Shown here in pieces: positions 28,267 through 36,209 of a stretch of 64,000 bases of DNA. Both the position numbers and the translations under genes were made by a program. Positions within the stretch are counted from its first letter, which is position 1; every line of letters starts with the position of its first letter. This stretch comes from Streptomyces sp. R302. GTDB taxonomy: Bacteria > Actinomycetota > Actinomycetes > Streptomycetales > Streptomycetaceae. Where the stretch lies: positions 186,001-250,000 of the forward strand of contig NZ_JABBGE010000002.1 of the NCBI RefSeq assembly GCF_012927245.1, written 5' to 3'. The notes under the pieces were generated by a model. The model was not told the origin of the DNA, did not search any database, and saw nothing but the letters and a program-made list of their open reading frames with translations.

Positions 28267-29697
28267 ATGCGCCGTTCCAAAATCGTCTGCACGCTGGGCC
28301 CCGCCGTCGACTCGTACGAGCAGCTGAAGGCTCTCATCGAGGCCGGTATGAACGTGGCCCGTTTCAACATGAGCCACGGAACCCAGGCAGAGCACCAGGA
28401 GCGGTACGACCGTCTCCGCAAGGCCGCCGCCGACACCGGCCGCGCCATCGGTGTGCTGGCCGACCTCCAGGGCCCCAAGATCCGTCTGGAGACCTTCGCC
28501 GAGGGCCCGGTCGAGCTGGTCCGCGGGGACGAGTTCACCATCACCACGGAGGACGTCCCCGGCGACAAGTCCATCTGCGGCACCACCTACAAGGGCCTCC
28601 CGGGCGACGTCTCCAAGGGCGACCAGGTCCTCATCAACGACGGCAACGTCGAACTGCGGGTCGTCGAGGTCGAGGGCCCCCGGGTCAAGACCGTCGTCAT
28701 CGAGGGCGGCGTGATCTCCGACCACAAGGGCATCAACCTGCCCGGCGCGGCGGTCAACGTCCCGGCCCTCTCCGAGAAGGACGTCGAGGACCTCCGCTTC
28801 GCCCTCCGGATGGGCTGCGACATGGTCGCCCTCTCCTTCGTCCGCGACGCCGCCGACGTCAAGGACGTCCACAAGGTGATGGACGAGGAGGGCCGCCGGG
28901 TCCCCGTCATCGCCAAGGTCGAGAAGCCGCAGGCCGTCGAGAACATGGCCGAGGTCGTCGCCGCCTTCGACGCCGTCATGGTCGCCCGCGGCGACCTCGC
29001 CGTCGAGTACCCGCTCGAACGCGTCCCGATGGTGCAGAAGCGCCTCGTCGAGATGTGCCGCCGCAACGCCAAGCCGGTCATCGTCGCCACCCAGATGATG
29101 GAGTCGATGATCACCAACTCCCGTCCGACCCGCGCCGAGGCGAGCGACGTCGCCAACGCGATCCTGGACGGCGCGGACGCGGTCATGCTCTCCGCCGAGT
29201 CGAGCGTGGGCGCCTACCCGATCGAGACCGTCAAGACGATGTCGAAGATCGTCGCCGCGGCCGAGGAGGAGCTCCTCGCCAAGGGCCTCCAGCCCCTGGT
29301 CCCCGGCAAGAAGCCCCGCACCCAGGGCGGCTCCGTCGCCCGCGCGGCCTGCGAGATCGCCGACTTCCTCGACGGCAAGGCCCTCATCGCCTTCACCCAG
29401 TCCGGCGACACCGCCCGCCGCCTCTCGCGCTACCGCACCCAGCAGCCGATCCTCGCCTTCACCACCGACGAGGGCACCCGCAACCAGCTCACCCTGAGCT
29501 GGGGCGTCGAGTCCTTCCTCGTCCCCTTCGTCGACAACACCGACGCCATGGTCGACCTCGTCGACGCCGAACTCCTCAAGCTCCAGCGCTACAACGCCGG
29601 CGACACCATGGTCATCACCGCCGGCTCCCCGCCCGGCGTCCCCGGCACCACCAACATGGTCCGCGTCCACCACCTTGGTGGCGGCGAGAGCGCCTGA
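28267..29697 (+). CDS. pyk: Pyruvate kinase
   Basis: A 476-residue glycolytic enzyme that converts phosphoenolpyruvate and ADP to pyruvate and ATP. It has MRRSKIVCTLGPAVDSYEQL at the N-terminus, NVARFNMSHGT, the B-domain (about 70-165), SEKDVEDLRFALRMGCDMVA, the K-containing signature VPVIAKVEKPQAVEN, VMVARGDLAVEYPLERVPMV, ATQMMESMITNSRPTRAEASDVANAI, and a C-terminal allosteric domain. ATG 28267 is preceded by a -10 hexamer at seven bases, not by a ribosome site. Its neighbours pfkA and pta-ackA make this a glycolysis/overflow block, as around SCO5423-5426 in S. coelicolor (from memory). Confidence 0.96.
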   Translation: MRRSKIVCTLGPAVDSYEQLKALIEAGMNVARFNMSHGTQAEHQERYDRLRKAAADTGRAIGVLADLQGPKIRLETFAEGPVELVRGDEFTITTEDVPGDKSICGTTYKGLPGDVSKGDQVLINDGNVELRVVEVEGPRVKTVVIEGGVISDHKGINLPGAAVNVPALSEKDVEDLRFALRMGCDMVALSFVRDAADVKDVHKVMDEEGRRVPVIAKVEKPQAVENMAEVVAAFDAVMVARGDLAVEYPLERVPMVQKRLVEMCRRNAKPVIVATQMMESMITNSRPTRAEASDVANAILDGADAVMLSAESSVGAYPIETVKTMSKIVAAAEEELLAKGLQPLVPGKKPRTQGGSVARAACEIADFLDGKALIAFTQSGDTARRLSRYRTQQPILAFTTDEGTRNQLTLSWGVESFLVPFVDNTDAMVDLVDAELLKLQRYNAGDTMVITAGSPPGVPGTTNMVRVHHLGGGESA

Positions 29698-29724
29698 CGC
29701 CTCCCCGCCAACGGACAGAACGGC

Positions 29725-29761
29725 CGGTGGGCCGCACTCCTTTCCGGAGTGCGGCCCACCG
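29725..29761 (+). terminator. Terminator after pyk
   Basis: A perfect 16-bp stem (29725-29740 with 29746-29761, arm CGGTGGGCCGCACTCC) around the loop TTTCC, 27 bases past the pyk stop. Confidence 0.9.
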
Positions 29762-29953
29762 CCGTTTCCGGATGACCGCATGCGGAACACCCGGCCGTCC
29801 TGAAGCCGAAAAAAGATCTTCCGTCTGCGAATGTGCCGGTGCGATGATGCCCCGGCCTCCGGGGGGGAGGCGGGGGGAGAAGTGCCTTGACCAGGCACCC
29901 AGAGGATCTCATTTCGTCCAACATCCGAGTCGCCATGGAAAGGTTCAAGGCCA

Positions 29954-30448
29954 ATGGCGGATGCTGAGGTGTCCCCCGAGCTCCGGGCCGCCGTACGGCG
30001 GCTGGAGACGCTGACCGGGCAGCGTGTGTCCGGGACGGCGGACGGACACGCACGGTGGGAGCTGTACCGGGCCGCCCTGGCGTCCGACGCGGCGCGGCCG
30101 GCGCTGCTAACGGCGGTCACTGCGGAGGCGGACGGCGCGCTCGCGTCGGCCGTCGTCGGTGAGGTGCTCGAGCGGGTGCCACGCGCCGAGCGCGGGGCCT
30201 GGGTCGACGCACTGGCGCCCGCGGTGCGGGCGTTCTGCGCACGCCGGACGGACGAGCTGGGGATCCTGGAGGATCTCCGGGCCGGGACCCGCGTCCCAGA
30301 GCTCGGTCCCGGGCTGGTGGAGGGCTGGAGCGACTGGCTTCAGCTGCGGATCACCGCCGAGGTGTCCGACCCGGCGGTGCTGCGCGCGCTGGCGGAATCC
30401 GGGCGGACGAAGCGGATCCGGCGCACCGCTGCCGAAGCGCTCGGCTGA
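29954..30448 (+). CDS. Hypothetical helical protein (164 residues)
   Basis: I do not recognise this protein. It is almost entirely helical, rich in Ala, Arg, Glu and Leu, with no signal peptide, membrane segment or Cys. Repeating Leu/Ala spacing (LRAAVRRLETLTGQRV, ALASAVVGEVLERVPRAERG, LRALAESGRTKRIRRTAAEA) suggests HEAT-like or four-helix packing. ATG 29954 is supported by AAGG about eight bases upstream. It sits between the pyk terminator and a bidirectional terminator, so it is a single-gene unit with a 190-base upstream region that includes an A-rich GAAAAAAGATC stretch. Confidence 0.7.
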   Translation: MADAEVSPELRAAVRRLETLTGQRVSGTADGHARWELYRAALASDAARPALLTAVTAEADGALASAVVGEVLERVPRAERGAWVDALAPAVRAFCARRTDELGILEDLRAGTRVPELGPGLVEGWSDWLQLRITAEVSDPAVLRALAESGRTKRIRRTAAEALG

Positions 30449-30460
30449 CACCATGACATG

Positions 30461-30501
30461 ACGACGGCCTCTCCTCCCGGGTGGGAAGGAGAGGCCGTCG
30501 T
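30461..30501. terminator. Bidirectional terminator
   Basis: ACGACGGCCTCTCCT (30461-30475) pairs perfectly with AGGAGAGGCCGTCGT (30487-30501) around an 11-base loop, between the hypothetical gene (plus) and the secreted-protein gene (minus), which converge on it. Confidence 0.88.
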
Positions 30502-30530
30502 TCTGTGCGGCTCCCGGAGGGGTACGGGGG

Positions 30531-31880
30531 TCAGATCGGCTCGATGGTGTTGCGGAGGTCCTCGACCTTGAGGGTTCCGCCGAACTGGCCGGCCTGCTTG
30601 AGCTTGACGTTGGTGAAGAAGACCGCCGGGAGGTCCACCGGCGGCGGGGACTCGGGGCCGAAGGTGATCGGGATGATGCCGAGGAGGTTGCCCTTCAGCT
30701 CCTCCGTGTACATCGTCACCGTGCCGTTGGTGATCGTGGAGGTCGAGCCGCGCTTGGAGCGGACGTGACCCTCACGGCCCTCGGAGTGCTCCGTGATCTG
30801 GTGCAGGTCCTTGATCCCGACGTAGGTCGCCGTGAACTTCAGGACCTTCTTGACCTTGCCGCCGTACGTCTTCACCTCGACGATGCCGTGGTACTTCAGG
30901 CCGCTGAGCGTGAGCAGCGAGGACTCCAGGCGCCACGGCTCGTCCGGCAGCAGCGGGACGCCGGGCTCCAGCTCGGCGGCGGCGAGCGCCGCGTCGTCGC
31001 GCTCGGGGCACGGGAAGCGGGGCTTGGCGCCGTCGGGTATGTCCGTGTCCGGCTTGGCCTCCAGGCCCTGCGCGCTCTTCGGCAGTTCCTGGACCTCCAC
31101 ACCGGCCTTCTCCGCGGCCTCCTTGATGGCGGCCTTGGTCTCGGCTGCCTTCGTTTCGGCTGCCTTTGTGTCGGCGGCCTTCGTGTCGGCTGCCTTTGTG
31201 TCCGTGGTGTCGGACTTCGCGGCCGGGGCCTGCGTCTCGTCCGCCGCGGTCGCCTTCTGCTGCGGGGCGGCCGTCGTCGCCGACGGGGTGGGCGTCGGGG
31301 TCGCGGTCGCCGTGGGCTCCTGCTGCGGGGCGAGGCCGCCGAAGAAGTCCTTCAGGGCGTCGCCGACGCCCAGCGGGTCGAGCGGGTTGACGGACTTCGT
31401 GGGCGTGGGCGTGGCGGTGGGCGCCGCTTCCGCGGCTGCCGCCTGCGCGCCGCCCTGGGCAGCCTCGACGGCCGTCGTGGTGGACGGGCTCGCCGTCGCG
31501 GTGGGCGTGGCGGTCGCGGACGGGGTCGCCGTCGGCTCGCCGGTCGGTTCGGCCGGCTTGGTGGCCGTGGCCGTGGCCGTCGCGGTCGGTTCCGGCTTCG
31601 CGGTCTCGGTGGCCTTCGCCGTGGGCGTGGCCGTCGTCTCCTCCGCCACCGGCTCGTCGGAGCGGGTCACACAGGGGCCCGGCGCGAAGGGGACGTCCTT
31701 CTCGTCGGCGAGCGCGGGACTGGGCGCGAGGCCCATGCCCATGAGCACCGCGGTCGGCATGGCGGCGAGCGCCATCGCCTTGCCCGCGGGGCCCTGGATC
31801 CTGTTCAGCAGCGTCTTGCGAGGGGCCGCGTGGCGCGGCCCGCTCCTCGCGACAGTCGGCTGGGTGTCGTCACCCCGCAC
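30531..31880 (-). CDS. Secreted low-complexity protein of the DUF6230/DUF6114 operon
   Basis: A 449-residue exported protein. A long N-region and a signal peptide with hydrophobic core (AMALAAMPTAVLMGMGLAPS) end at a probable cleavage site PALA-DEK near residue 59. Residues about 75-265 are Thr/Ala/Pro-rich and repetitive (TATATATATKPAEPTGEPTA; five copies of D/E-TKAA), as in wall-spanning linkers. Residues about 300-449 form a compact domain (LTLSGLKYHGIVEVKTYGGK, TSTITNGTVTMYTEELKGNL) whose family I cannot name. GTG 31880 follows GGAGG and overlaps the end of the DUF6114 gene by 11 bases, so it is the third gene of that operon. Function is unknown; it is probably envelope-associated. Confidence 0.8.
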   Translation of the reverse strand: MRGDDTQPTVARSGPRHAAPRKTLLNRIQGPAGKAMALAAMPTAVLMGMGLAPSPALADEKDVPFAPGPCVTRSDEPVAEETTATPTAKATETAKPEPTATATATATKPAEPTGEPTATPSATATPTATASPSTTTAVEAAQGGAQAAAAEAAPTATPTPTKSVNPLDPLGVGDALKDFFGGLAPQQEPTATATPTPTPSATTAAPQQKATAADETQAPAAKSDTTDTKAADTKAADTKAAETKAAETKAAIKEAAEKAGVEVQELPKSAQGLEAKPDTDIPDGAKPRFPCPERDDAALAAAELEPGVPLLPDEPWRLESSLLTLSGLKYHGIVEVKTYGGKVKKVLKFTATYVGIKDLHQITEHSEGREGHVRSKRGSTSTITNGTVTMYTEELKGNLLGIIPITFGPESPPPVDLPAVFFTNVKLKQAGQFGGTLKVEDLRNTIEPI

Positions 31881-32418
31881 TGTTCCTCCCGCCCTTGGCG
31901 TCGATGCTGGTCTCGGTCGCCTCGCGCTGGTCCGGGACGCCGGCCGTCATGACGGTCTCGGTCTCGTCCTCGTGCGCCGGCCCACCGTCGTACTCCGCCT
32001 CCGCCGTGTCCTCGGTCTCCTCAGGCTCGGGCGCGGGCGCCCAGGACGCCGACAAGGCGCCGCCTATGAGGGCGAAGAGGAATCCGACGACCAGTCCGCC
32101 GAAGTTCGACACCGGGATGGACACCAGCGCCAAGACGATCGCCGCGACACCCGCGAAGACCCGGACGAGAGGCTGGAACCACATCGTCAGGCCGAGGGTG
32201 ATGAGCAGGACGCCGATGATCAGCGCGCCCGCACCGGCCGTGGTCGCCATGGTGAGGGTGACGTTGCCGAGCCTCATGTCCCCGTAGGGGAGATAGCCGA
32301 TCGGCACACCACCGATGATGGTGAACAGTCCCGCCCAGAAGGGCCGGGTCTGCCGCCAGGCCTTGAACCGGTTCTCCTTCTTGGGGACTTCGCGGGAGGC
32401 AAGGGTCTCGGCGCTCAT
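31870..32418 (-). CDS. DUF6114 integral membrane protein
   Basis: A 182-residue membrane protein with four hydrophobic helices (about 28-48 WAGLFTIIGGVPIGYLPYG, 57-80, 84-104, 107-127), then an acidic cytoplasmic or exterior tail (PEPEETEDTAEAEYDGGPAH). The RFKAWRQTRPFWAG opening before helix 1 is a conserved feature. ATG 32418 has GGGAG nine bases upstream. It lies between the DUF6230 gene and the secreted low-complexity protein in one minus-strand operon. Such DUF6230-DUF6114 pairs recur in Streptomyces and I know of no assigned function. The acidic tail is less conserved than the core. Confidence 0.85.
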   Translation of the reverse strand: MSAETLASREVPKKENRFKAWRQTRPFWAGLFTIIGGVPIGYLPYGDMRLGNVTLTMATTAGAGALIIGVLLITLGLTMWFQPLVRVFAGVAAIVLALVSIPVSNFGGLVVGFLFALIGGALSASWAPAPEPEETEDTAEAEYDGGPAHEDETETVMTAGVPDQREATETSIDAKGGRNSAG

Positions 32419-32524
32419 GGAAACAGCTCCCTGGAAGCGGTATTGCTGAGAGAAGTGGAGAGACCGGGGACGGACCCCGGCGCGGGTGCGGGCCGCCGGA
32501 ACGGCCCGCACCCCAAGGGCTGAA

Positions 32525-33208
32525 TCAGCCCTGGAAGCACTCCTTGTCGGTGCCCCGGTGCAGGGACAGCTTCAGGTCAGGGAGCTTGAACGTCGCGGCG
32601 GTGGTCGCCCACGCCTTCTGCTCGACATTGGTCAGCGTGGCGACGTCCGCCCGCTGGGCGAACCCGTTCTCGTTGACCGTGCGCGGGTCGACGCCGGGCT
32701 GGATGCCCTGGCCATCCTTGTGCTTCGGCAGCGAGCCGGCCGCGACGCCGATGTCGATCCGCTCGAACTCGGCGTCGGCCTTCAGGTCGGAGACGTCGAG
32801 GTAGAGGTCCTTGGCGTAGACCTGCTCGCTCTTGTCGCCGCTCTTGGCCTTGTCGCTGTCACCCGCGGTCAGGCGGAGCGTGATGTCGCCGAGGAACGGA
32901 ACCTTCGGCGTCACGACCGACTGGCACATGTTGGTGATGTAGGCCGTGTCGAAGCCGGAGACCGCGACGGCGGCGGCGTGCGGGTCACCCTCCAGCGTCT
33001 TGCCGGAGGCGACACTGCCGTACTGCACGAACTCGGTACCGACGAGACGGTCCGTCTTGACCTTGAACTCCTGGCCGGAGATCGCGAAGGACGCGGCGAG
33101 CGCGCCCTGGGCCAGGCCGACACCGATCGCGGCCGTGGCCGCCAGGCTCGGGACCATGACGACGGCGAAACGCTTCCATCTGGTCCCGCCACGAACCTGG
33201 GACTTCAT
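32525..33208 (-). CDS. DUF6230 secreted/membrane-anchored protein
   Basis: A 227-residue protein whose N-terminus (KRFAVVMVPSLAATAAIGVG, then LAQGALAASFAISGQ) is a signal peptide or anchor with probable cleavage after ALA. The exported domain reads EFKVKTDRLVGTEFVQYGSV, FDTAYITNMCQSVVTP and LPDLKLSLHRGTDKECFQG, with two Cys that could form a disulfide. It begins MKSQVRGGTRWKRFAV, typical of this streptomycete family. It is the first gene of the three-gene envelope operon; ATG 33208 follows GAGGATT. Function is unknown. Its long upstream region holds two TTACT/AGTAA palindromes. Confidence 0.85.
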   Translation of the reverse strand: MKSQVRGGTRWKRFAVVMVPSLAATAAIGVGLAQGALAASFAISGQEFKVKTDRLVGTEFVQYGSVASGKTLEGDPHAAAVAVSGFDTAYITNMCQSVVTPKVPFLGDITLRLTAGDSDKAKSGDKSEQVYAKDLYLDVSDLKADAEFERIDIGVAAGSLPKHKDGQGIQPGVDPRTVNENGFAQRADVATLTNVEQKAWATTAATFKLPDLKLSLHRGTDKECFQG

Positions 33209-33562
33209 GAGAATCCTCCTTCTCGGACGTACATCTCCAGGAGGGCCCGGGGCCCGGCCTGGGATGGGAGAAGAGCTACGTCCTCGGGAAGGAGAGCGCC
33301 GAAGCGTCAGGAGGCGCGACGCGCGTCCGAATCACCGGCGATCACCCCCGAGCGACAACCATGTGCCGCGCGTGCGCACGGCCCGGTGGACAGGTCCTGC
33401 CCGGTGGGAGCAGGAACCCCCCTGTCCGATGACCGGCCGCCTGGGGCGTCCGGTCCGCCCGGTGGGGACCCTCGCCGTGCGTCCTGGCGGTTGCCGGGGC
33501 GTGCGGTTCGGACCGAGCGTGGCCGATCGTGGTCCATTCCTGGCGCCCGCACAAGGGGTTCA

Positions 33563-33576
33563 TTACTCGCTAGTAA
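33563..33576. promoter_or_regulatory. Palindromic operator candidate TTACT-N4-AGTAA
   Basis: TTACTCGCTAGTAA, arms of five bases with a four-base centre, about 355 bases upstream of the DUF6230 start. It shares its half-site with the second element at 33693. TetR-family proteins commonly bind such palindromes. Confidence 0.4.
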
Positions 33577-33692
33577 CGGATGCGTGACCACGCCATGGCG
33601 CGATGCCGCCACCCGGGTACGCAGGGTGGGGGTGCGTGGTGCGGAATATCCGCTTATCGGAAGGCGAACCCGGACAGAACCACAGGTTCGAT

Positions 33693-33705
33693 TTACTGCA
33701 AGTAA
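33693..33705. promoter_or_regulatory. Second TTACT-N3-AGTAA element
   Basis: TTACTGCAAGTAA, same half-sites as the 33563 element but with a three-base centre, 130 bases further upstream. The recurrence of both half-sites is the evidence. Confidence 0.4.
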
Positions 33706-33706
33706 C

Positions 33707-33746
33707 AGCGGCCGCGTTTATCAAGATTTGGTAAAGCGCGGCCGCT
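33707..33746 (-). terminator. Hairpin downstream of the thioredoxin-TPR gene
   Basis: AGCGGCCGCGTTTA (33707-33720) pairs with TAAAGCGCGGCCGCT (33732-33746) with one bulged base and an 11-base loop, about 100 bases after the stop at 33848. It probably terminates that gene. Confidence 0.6.
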
Positions 33747-33847
33747 GCTTGTCACTCTGTCGCCAAATCGTCGGACGATTCGGCAGCCTTTCCCGCTCTG
33801 AGCAGGCGCTTAGTCGCGGGGCGGGAAGCAGTACGGGAATTCGGACG

Positions 33848-34816
33848 TCAGAACAGCACTCGCGCCAGCGCCTGGCGGCCCGCGATCACCCGCGGGTCCT
33901 CCGGGCCGATGACCTCGAACAGTTCCAGGAGCCGCAGCCGCGCCGCGTCCCGGTCGTCGCCGAAGGTGCGGCGCACGGTCTCCACGAGCCGCCCGAAGGC
34001 GTCCTGGACGTGACCGCCCACCAGGTCCAGATCGGCGGCGGCGATCTGCGCGGCGACGTCCGCCGGGTTGTCCGCCGCGTTCTTCCTGACCGTCTGCGGG
34101 TCCATGCCCTGCACCCGGCCGAGCAGCTCCGCCTGGGCGAGGCCCAGCTTGGCCTCGGGGTGCTCCGGGTCGTCGGCGAGGACGTTCTTGTACGCCTGCA
34201 CCGCGCCGGCCAGGTCACCCGCGTCCAGCGCGGACGCGGCCGCCTCCAGGAGGGCGTCGTACGGGCCGGCGGGCTGCCGGTCGGCGGGCTCGGCGCCCTC
34301 GGCGCCGGCGTCCACGGTCAGGCCGGTCAGACCGAACCGCTCCTCGCCGACCTGGATCAGCTGGTCGAGGGTCTCGCGGATCTGGCCCTCCGGCACCGCG
34401 CCCTGGAAGAGGGGCAGCGCCTGGCCGGCGACGACCGCGAAAACGGCCGGAATTCCCTGGATGCCGAACTGCTGCATCAGCATCTGATTGGCGTCGACGT
34501 CGATCTTCGCGAGGAGGAAACGGCCGCCATACTCCACGGCCAGCCGCTCCAGGAGCGGGCCCAGCTGCTTGCAGGGCTCGCACCACTCGGCCCAGAAGTC
34601 GAGGACGACCGGGACCTCGGCGGAACGCTGGAGCACATCGCGCTCGAAGCCCGCCTCGTCGACGTCGATCACGAGGGCGGAAGGCGGCACCGCCGCGGGT
34701 CCGCCGTGGCGCGCCGCCTCGGCGCGCGCCTGCTCCGCCTTCGCCTTGGCCTCTCCGGCCGCCTTCACCGCGGCGAGGTCGACGACGCCGCTCATGGACA
34801 TGTTTCGGGGCTGCAT
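33848..34816 (-). CDS. Thioredoxin-fold TPR protein (CnoX/YbbN family)
   Basis: A 322-residue cytosolic protein. A helical N-terminus (about 12-40) precedes a thioredoxin domain (about 48-150) with LDFWAEWCEPCKQLGPLLER, where the active site is WCEPC instead of WCGPC, and cis-Pro in GIQGIPAVF. The C-terminal half (about 185-320) has TPR-like helices (ALDAGDLAGAVQAYKNVLAD, EHPEAKLGLAQAELLGRVQG). E. coli CnoX/YbbN is a chaperone-holdase working with GroEL and DnaK; the CXXC here could retain redox activity. ATG 34816 lies seven bases after GGAGG. It is a single-gene unit divergent from a TetR gene. Confidence 0.9.
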   Translation of the reverse strand: MQPRNMSMSGVVDLAAVKAAGEAKAKAEQARAEAARHGGPAAVPPSALVIDVDEAGFERDVLQRSAEVPVVLDFWAEWCEPCKQLGPLLERLAVEYGGRFLLAKIDVDANQMLMQQFGIQGIPAVFAVVAGQALPLFQGAVPEGQIRETLDQLIQVGEERFGLTGLTVDAGAEGAEPADRQPAGPYDALLEAAASALDAGDLAGAVQAYKNVLADDPEHPEAKLGLAQAELLGRVQGMDPQTVRKNAADNPADVAAQIAAADLDLVGGHVQDAFGRLVETVRRTFGDDRDAARLRLLELFEVIGPEDPRVIAGRQALARVLF

Positions 34817-34952
34817 GAGTACATCCTCCCCCTTCCGCGCGCGGAACCGGTAAGCCGTGGCTGAACAGCGCCCTCCGCCGAGGGCGCCCTCCGCTCGCCG
34901 GGTCCCCACCCGGCGTCCTGCATGGTTGTCGCTCAGGCCGCTCAATGCCTTT

Positions 34953-34969
34953 CGCTACGGGTCGTAGCG
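34953..34969. promoter_or_regulatory. Inverted repeat between the thioredoxin-TPR and TetR genes
   Basis: CGCTAC (34953-34958) and GTAGCG (34964-34969), five bases apart, about 100 bases upstream of the TetR start. Candidate operator, possibly autoregulatory. Confidence 0.4.
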
Positions 34970-35068
34970 TAATGGCCGAGGCCTGGGCGGAGGGGAGCCG
35001 TACGCCGTGAACTGCCTCACATCACGGGCCTCTGGCGCCGAACCTACCGGCGGGTATGGTCGTCGTTC

Positions 35069-35701
35069 ATGTGTAGCCGCACCACCCCCCGCAGCACCCG
35101 TACCGGCCGCCCCCGCTCCACCGAGGCCGACGTGGCCATCCTGGAGGCGACCCGCGCGGCCCTGGTGGAGCTGGGCTGGTCCAAGCTCACGATGGGCGAC
35201 GTCGCCACCCGCGCCGGGGTGGCCAAGACCACCCTGTACCGCCGCTGGCCCAACAAGAACGAACTCGTCGTCGACGCCGTCGCCGTCCTCTTCGATGAAC
35301 TCGAACTGCCCGACCTGGGTTCCCTCCAGGCCGACATCGCCCACGTCGTCCTCCAGTTCGCGGCGCTCCTGGAACGCCCCGAGACCCAGACCGCGCTGAT
35401 GGCGGTGGTCGCCGAGTCCACCCGGGACGTCCCGCTGCGCGAGCGGATCCGCGCCTCGATCGTGGACCGCCAGAAGCGGCTGGTCCTGGACGGGCGGCGG
35501 CGGGCGCAGGAGCGCGGCGAACTGCCCGCGGACCCCGACCCGGTGACCGTGGACGCCATCGACGACCTCGTCTTCGACGTGGTCGCCGGCGCCGTGGTGC
35601 ACCGCGCCCTGGTGAGCGCCGAGCCGGTCGACCCGGCCTGGGTGGCCCGCCTCTCCGCGCTGCTGATGGGCGGACTGGGCGCGGTCGCGGTGCTGGGTTA
35701 G
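35069..35701 (+). CDS. TetR-family transcriptional regulator
   Basis: A 210-residue regulator. The N-terminal HTH (about 20-65) reads AILEATRAALVELGWSKLTM, GDVATRAGVAKTTLYRRWPN and KNELVVDAV, the TetR signature. The helical C-terminal ligand domain (about 75-205) resembles the TetR_C class found with efflux or oxidoreductase genes (RERIRASIVDRQKRLVLDGR, VTVDAIDDLVFDVVAGAVVH). ATG 35069 is preceded by TATGGT at eight bases and no ribosome site, so the mRNA may be nearly leaderless. The PPOX-family gene starts nine bases after its stop and is likely co-transcribed. The ligand is unknown. Confidence 0.9.
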   Translation: MCSRTTPRSTRTGRPRSTEADVAILEATRAALVELGWSKLTMGDVATRAGVAKTTLYRRWPNKNELVVDAVAVLFDELELPDLGSLQADIAHVVLQFAALLERPETQTALMAVVAESTRDVPLRERIRASIVDRQKRLVLDGRRRAQERGELPADPDPVTVDAIDDLVFDVVAGAVVHRALVSAEPVDPAWVARLSALLMGGLGAVAVLG

Positions 35702-35710
35702 CGTGCCCGG

Positions 35711-36121
35711 ATGACGACACACCTGCCGGACCGGGTCCGCGCCCTGCTCGACGACGTGAACCCCGCCGTCCTGGCCACCGTCCAGCCCGACGGCTCCCCG
35801 CAGACCTCGGTGGTCTGGGTGGGCCGGGACGGCGACGACCTGCTGATCTCCAGCCAGGACGGCCGCCGCAAGGTCAAGAACGTCCGGGCGGACGCCCGCG
35901 TCTCCCTGACCGTCCACGACCGTCGCGACCCGCTGCTCTACGCGGAGATACGCGGCACGGCCGCGGTCGCCGAGGACGCGGGCCGGGAGCTGGCGGTCGC
36001 GCTGGCGGAGTCGTACGAGGGCGAGGGCGCCGGTCAGGAGTACCGGGAGCTGCCGCCGGAGAAGGTCCGGGTGGTCATCCGGATCACCCCCACGAAGGTG
36101 CTGGGCACGGCGGCGAAGTAG
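35711..36121 (+). CDS. PPOX-class F420/FMN-dependent oxidoreductase
   Basis: A 136-residue split-barrel flavin/F420-binding protein of the pyridoxamine-phosphate-oxidase-like superfamily. Motifs: VNPAVLATVQPDGSPQTSVV, GDDLLISSQDGRRKVKNVRA, ARVSLTVHDRRDPLLYAEIR and IRITPTKVLG. Relatives use F420H2 to reduce various substrates; the actual one is unknown. ATG 35711 comes nine bases after the TetR stop; GTG 35703 would add three residues. It forms an operon with the TetR gene, which may respond to this enzyme's substrate. A strong terminator follows. Confidence 0.85.
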   Translation: MTTHLPDRVRALLDDVNPAVLATVQPDGSPQTSVVWVGRDGDDLLISSQDGRRKVKNVRADARVSLTVHDRRDPLLYAEIRGTAAVAEDAGRELAVALAESYEGEGAGQEYRELPPEKVRVVIRITPTKVLGTAAK

Positions 36122-36150
36122 CGCGCGGAAGCAGCGGAACAGAAGCAGTG

Positions 36151-36187
36151 CGAAGGGCCGGTACGGAGTCCCCGTACCGGCCCTTCG
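36151..36187. terminator. Bidirectional terminator between the PPOX gene and icmA
   Basis: A perfect 16-bp stem: 36151-36166 with 36172-36187 (arm CGAAGGGCCGGTACGG), loop AGTCC. The two genes converge on it. Confidence 0.92.
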
Positions 36188-36209
36188 CGCTGTCCGTCGG
36201 TGTGACGGC

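Larger units (their letters stand above)
33209..33847. other. 640-base intergenic region upstream of the DUF6230 operon
   Basis: No convincing gene; the short open frames here lack ribosome sites and family resemblance. It contains two palindromic TTACT-AGTAA sites, a 14-bp hairpin with one bulge, and an AT-richer segment (33650-33790) unusual for its surroundings. The promoter of the DUF6230 operon must lie here, but I cannot place it. Confidence 0.5.

Noticed and set aside
30531-31880. Frameshift or misassembly in the Thr/Ala-rich secreted protein
   Set aside because: The signal peptide, repeat region and C-terminal domain stay in one frame, and the GTG start has a good ribosome site.
33307-33612. 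A 101-codon minus-strand frame in the empty region upstream of DUF6230
   Set aside because: No ribosome site, Arg/Gly/Pro-rich composition and overlap with the TTACT palindrome; not supported as a gene.
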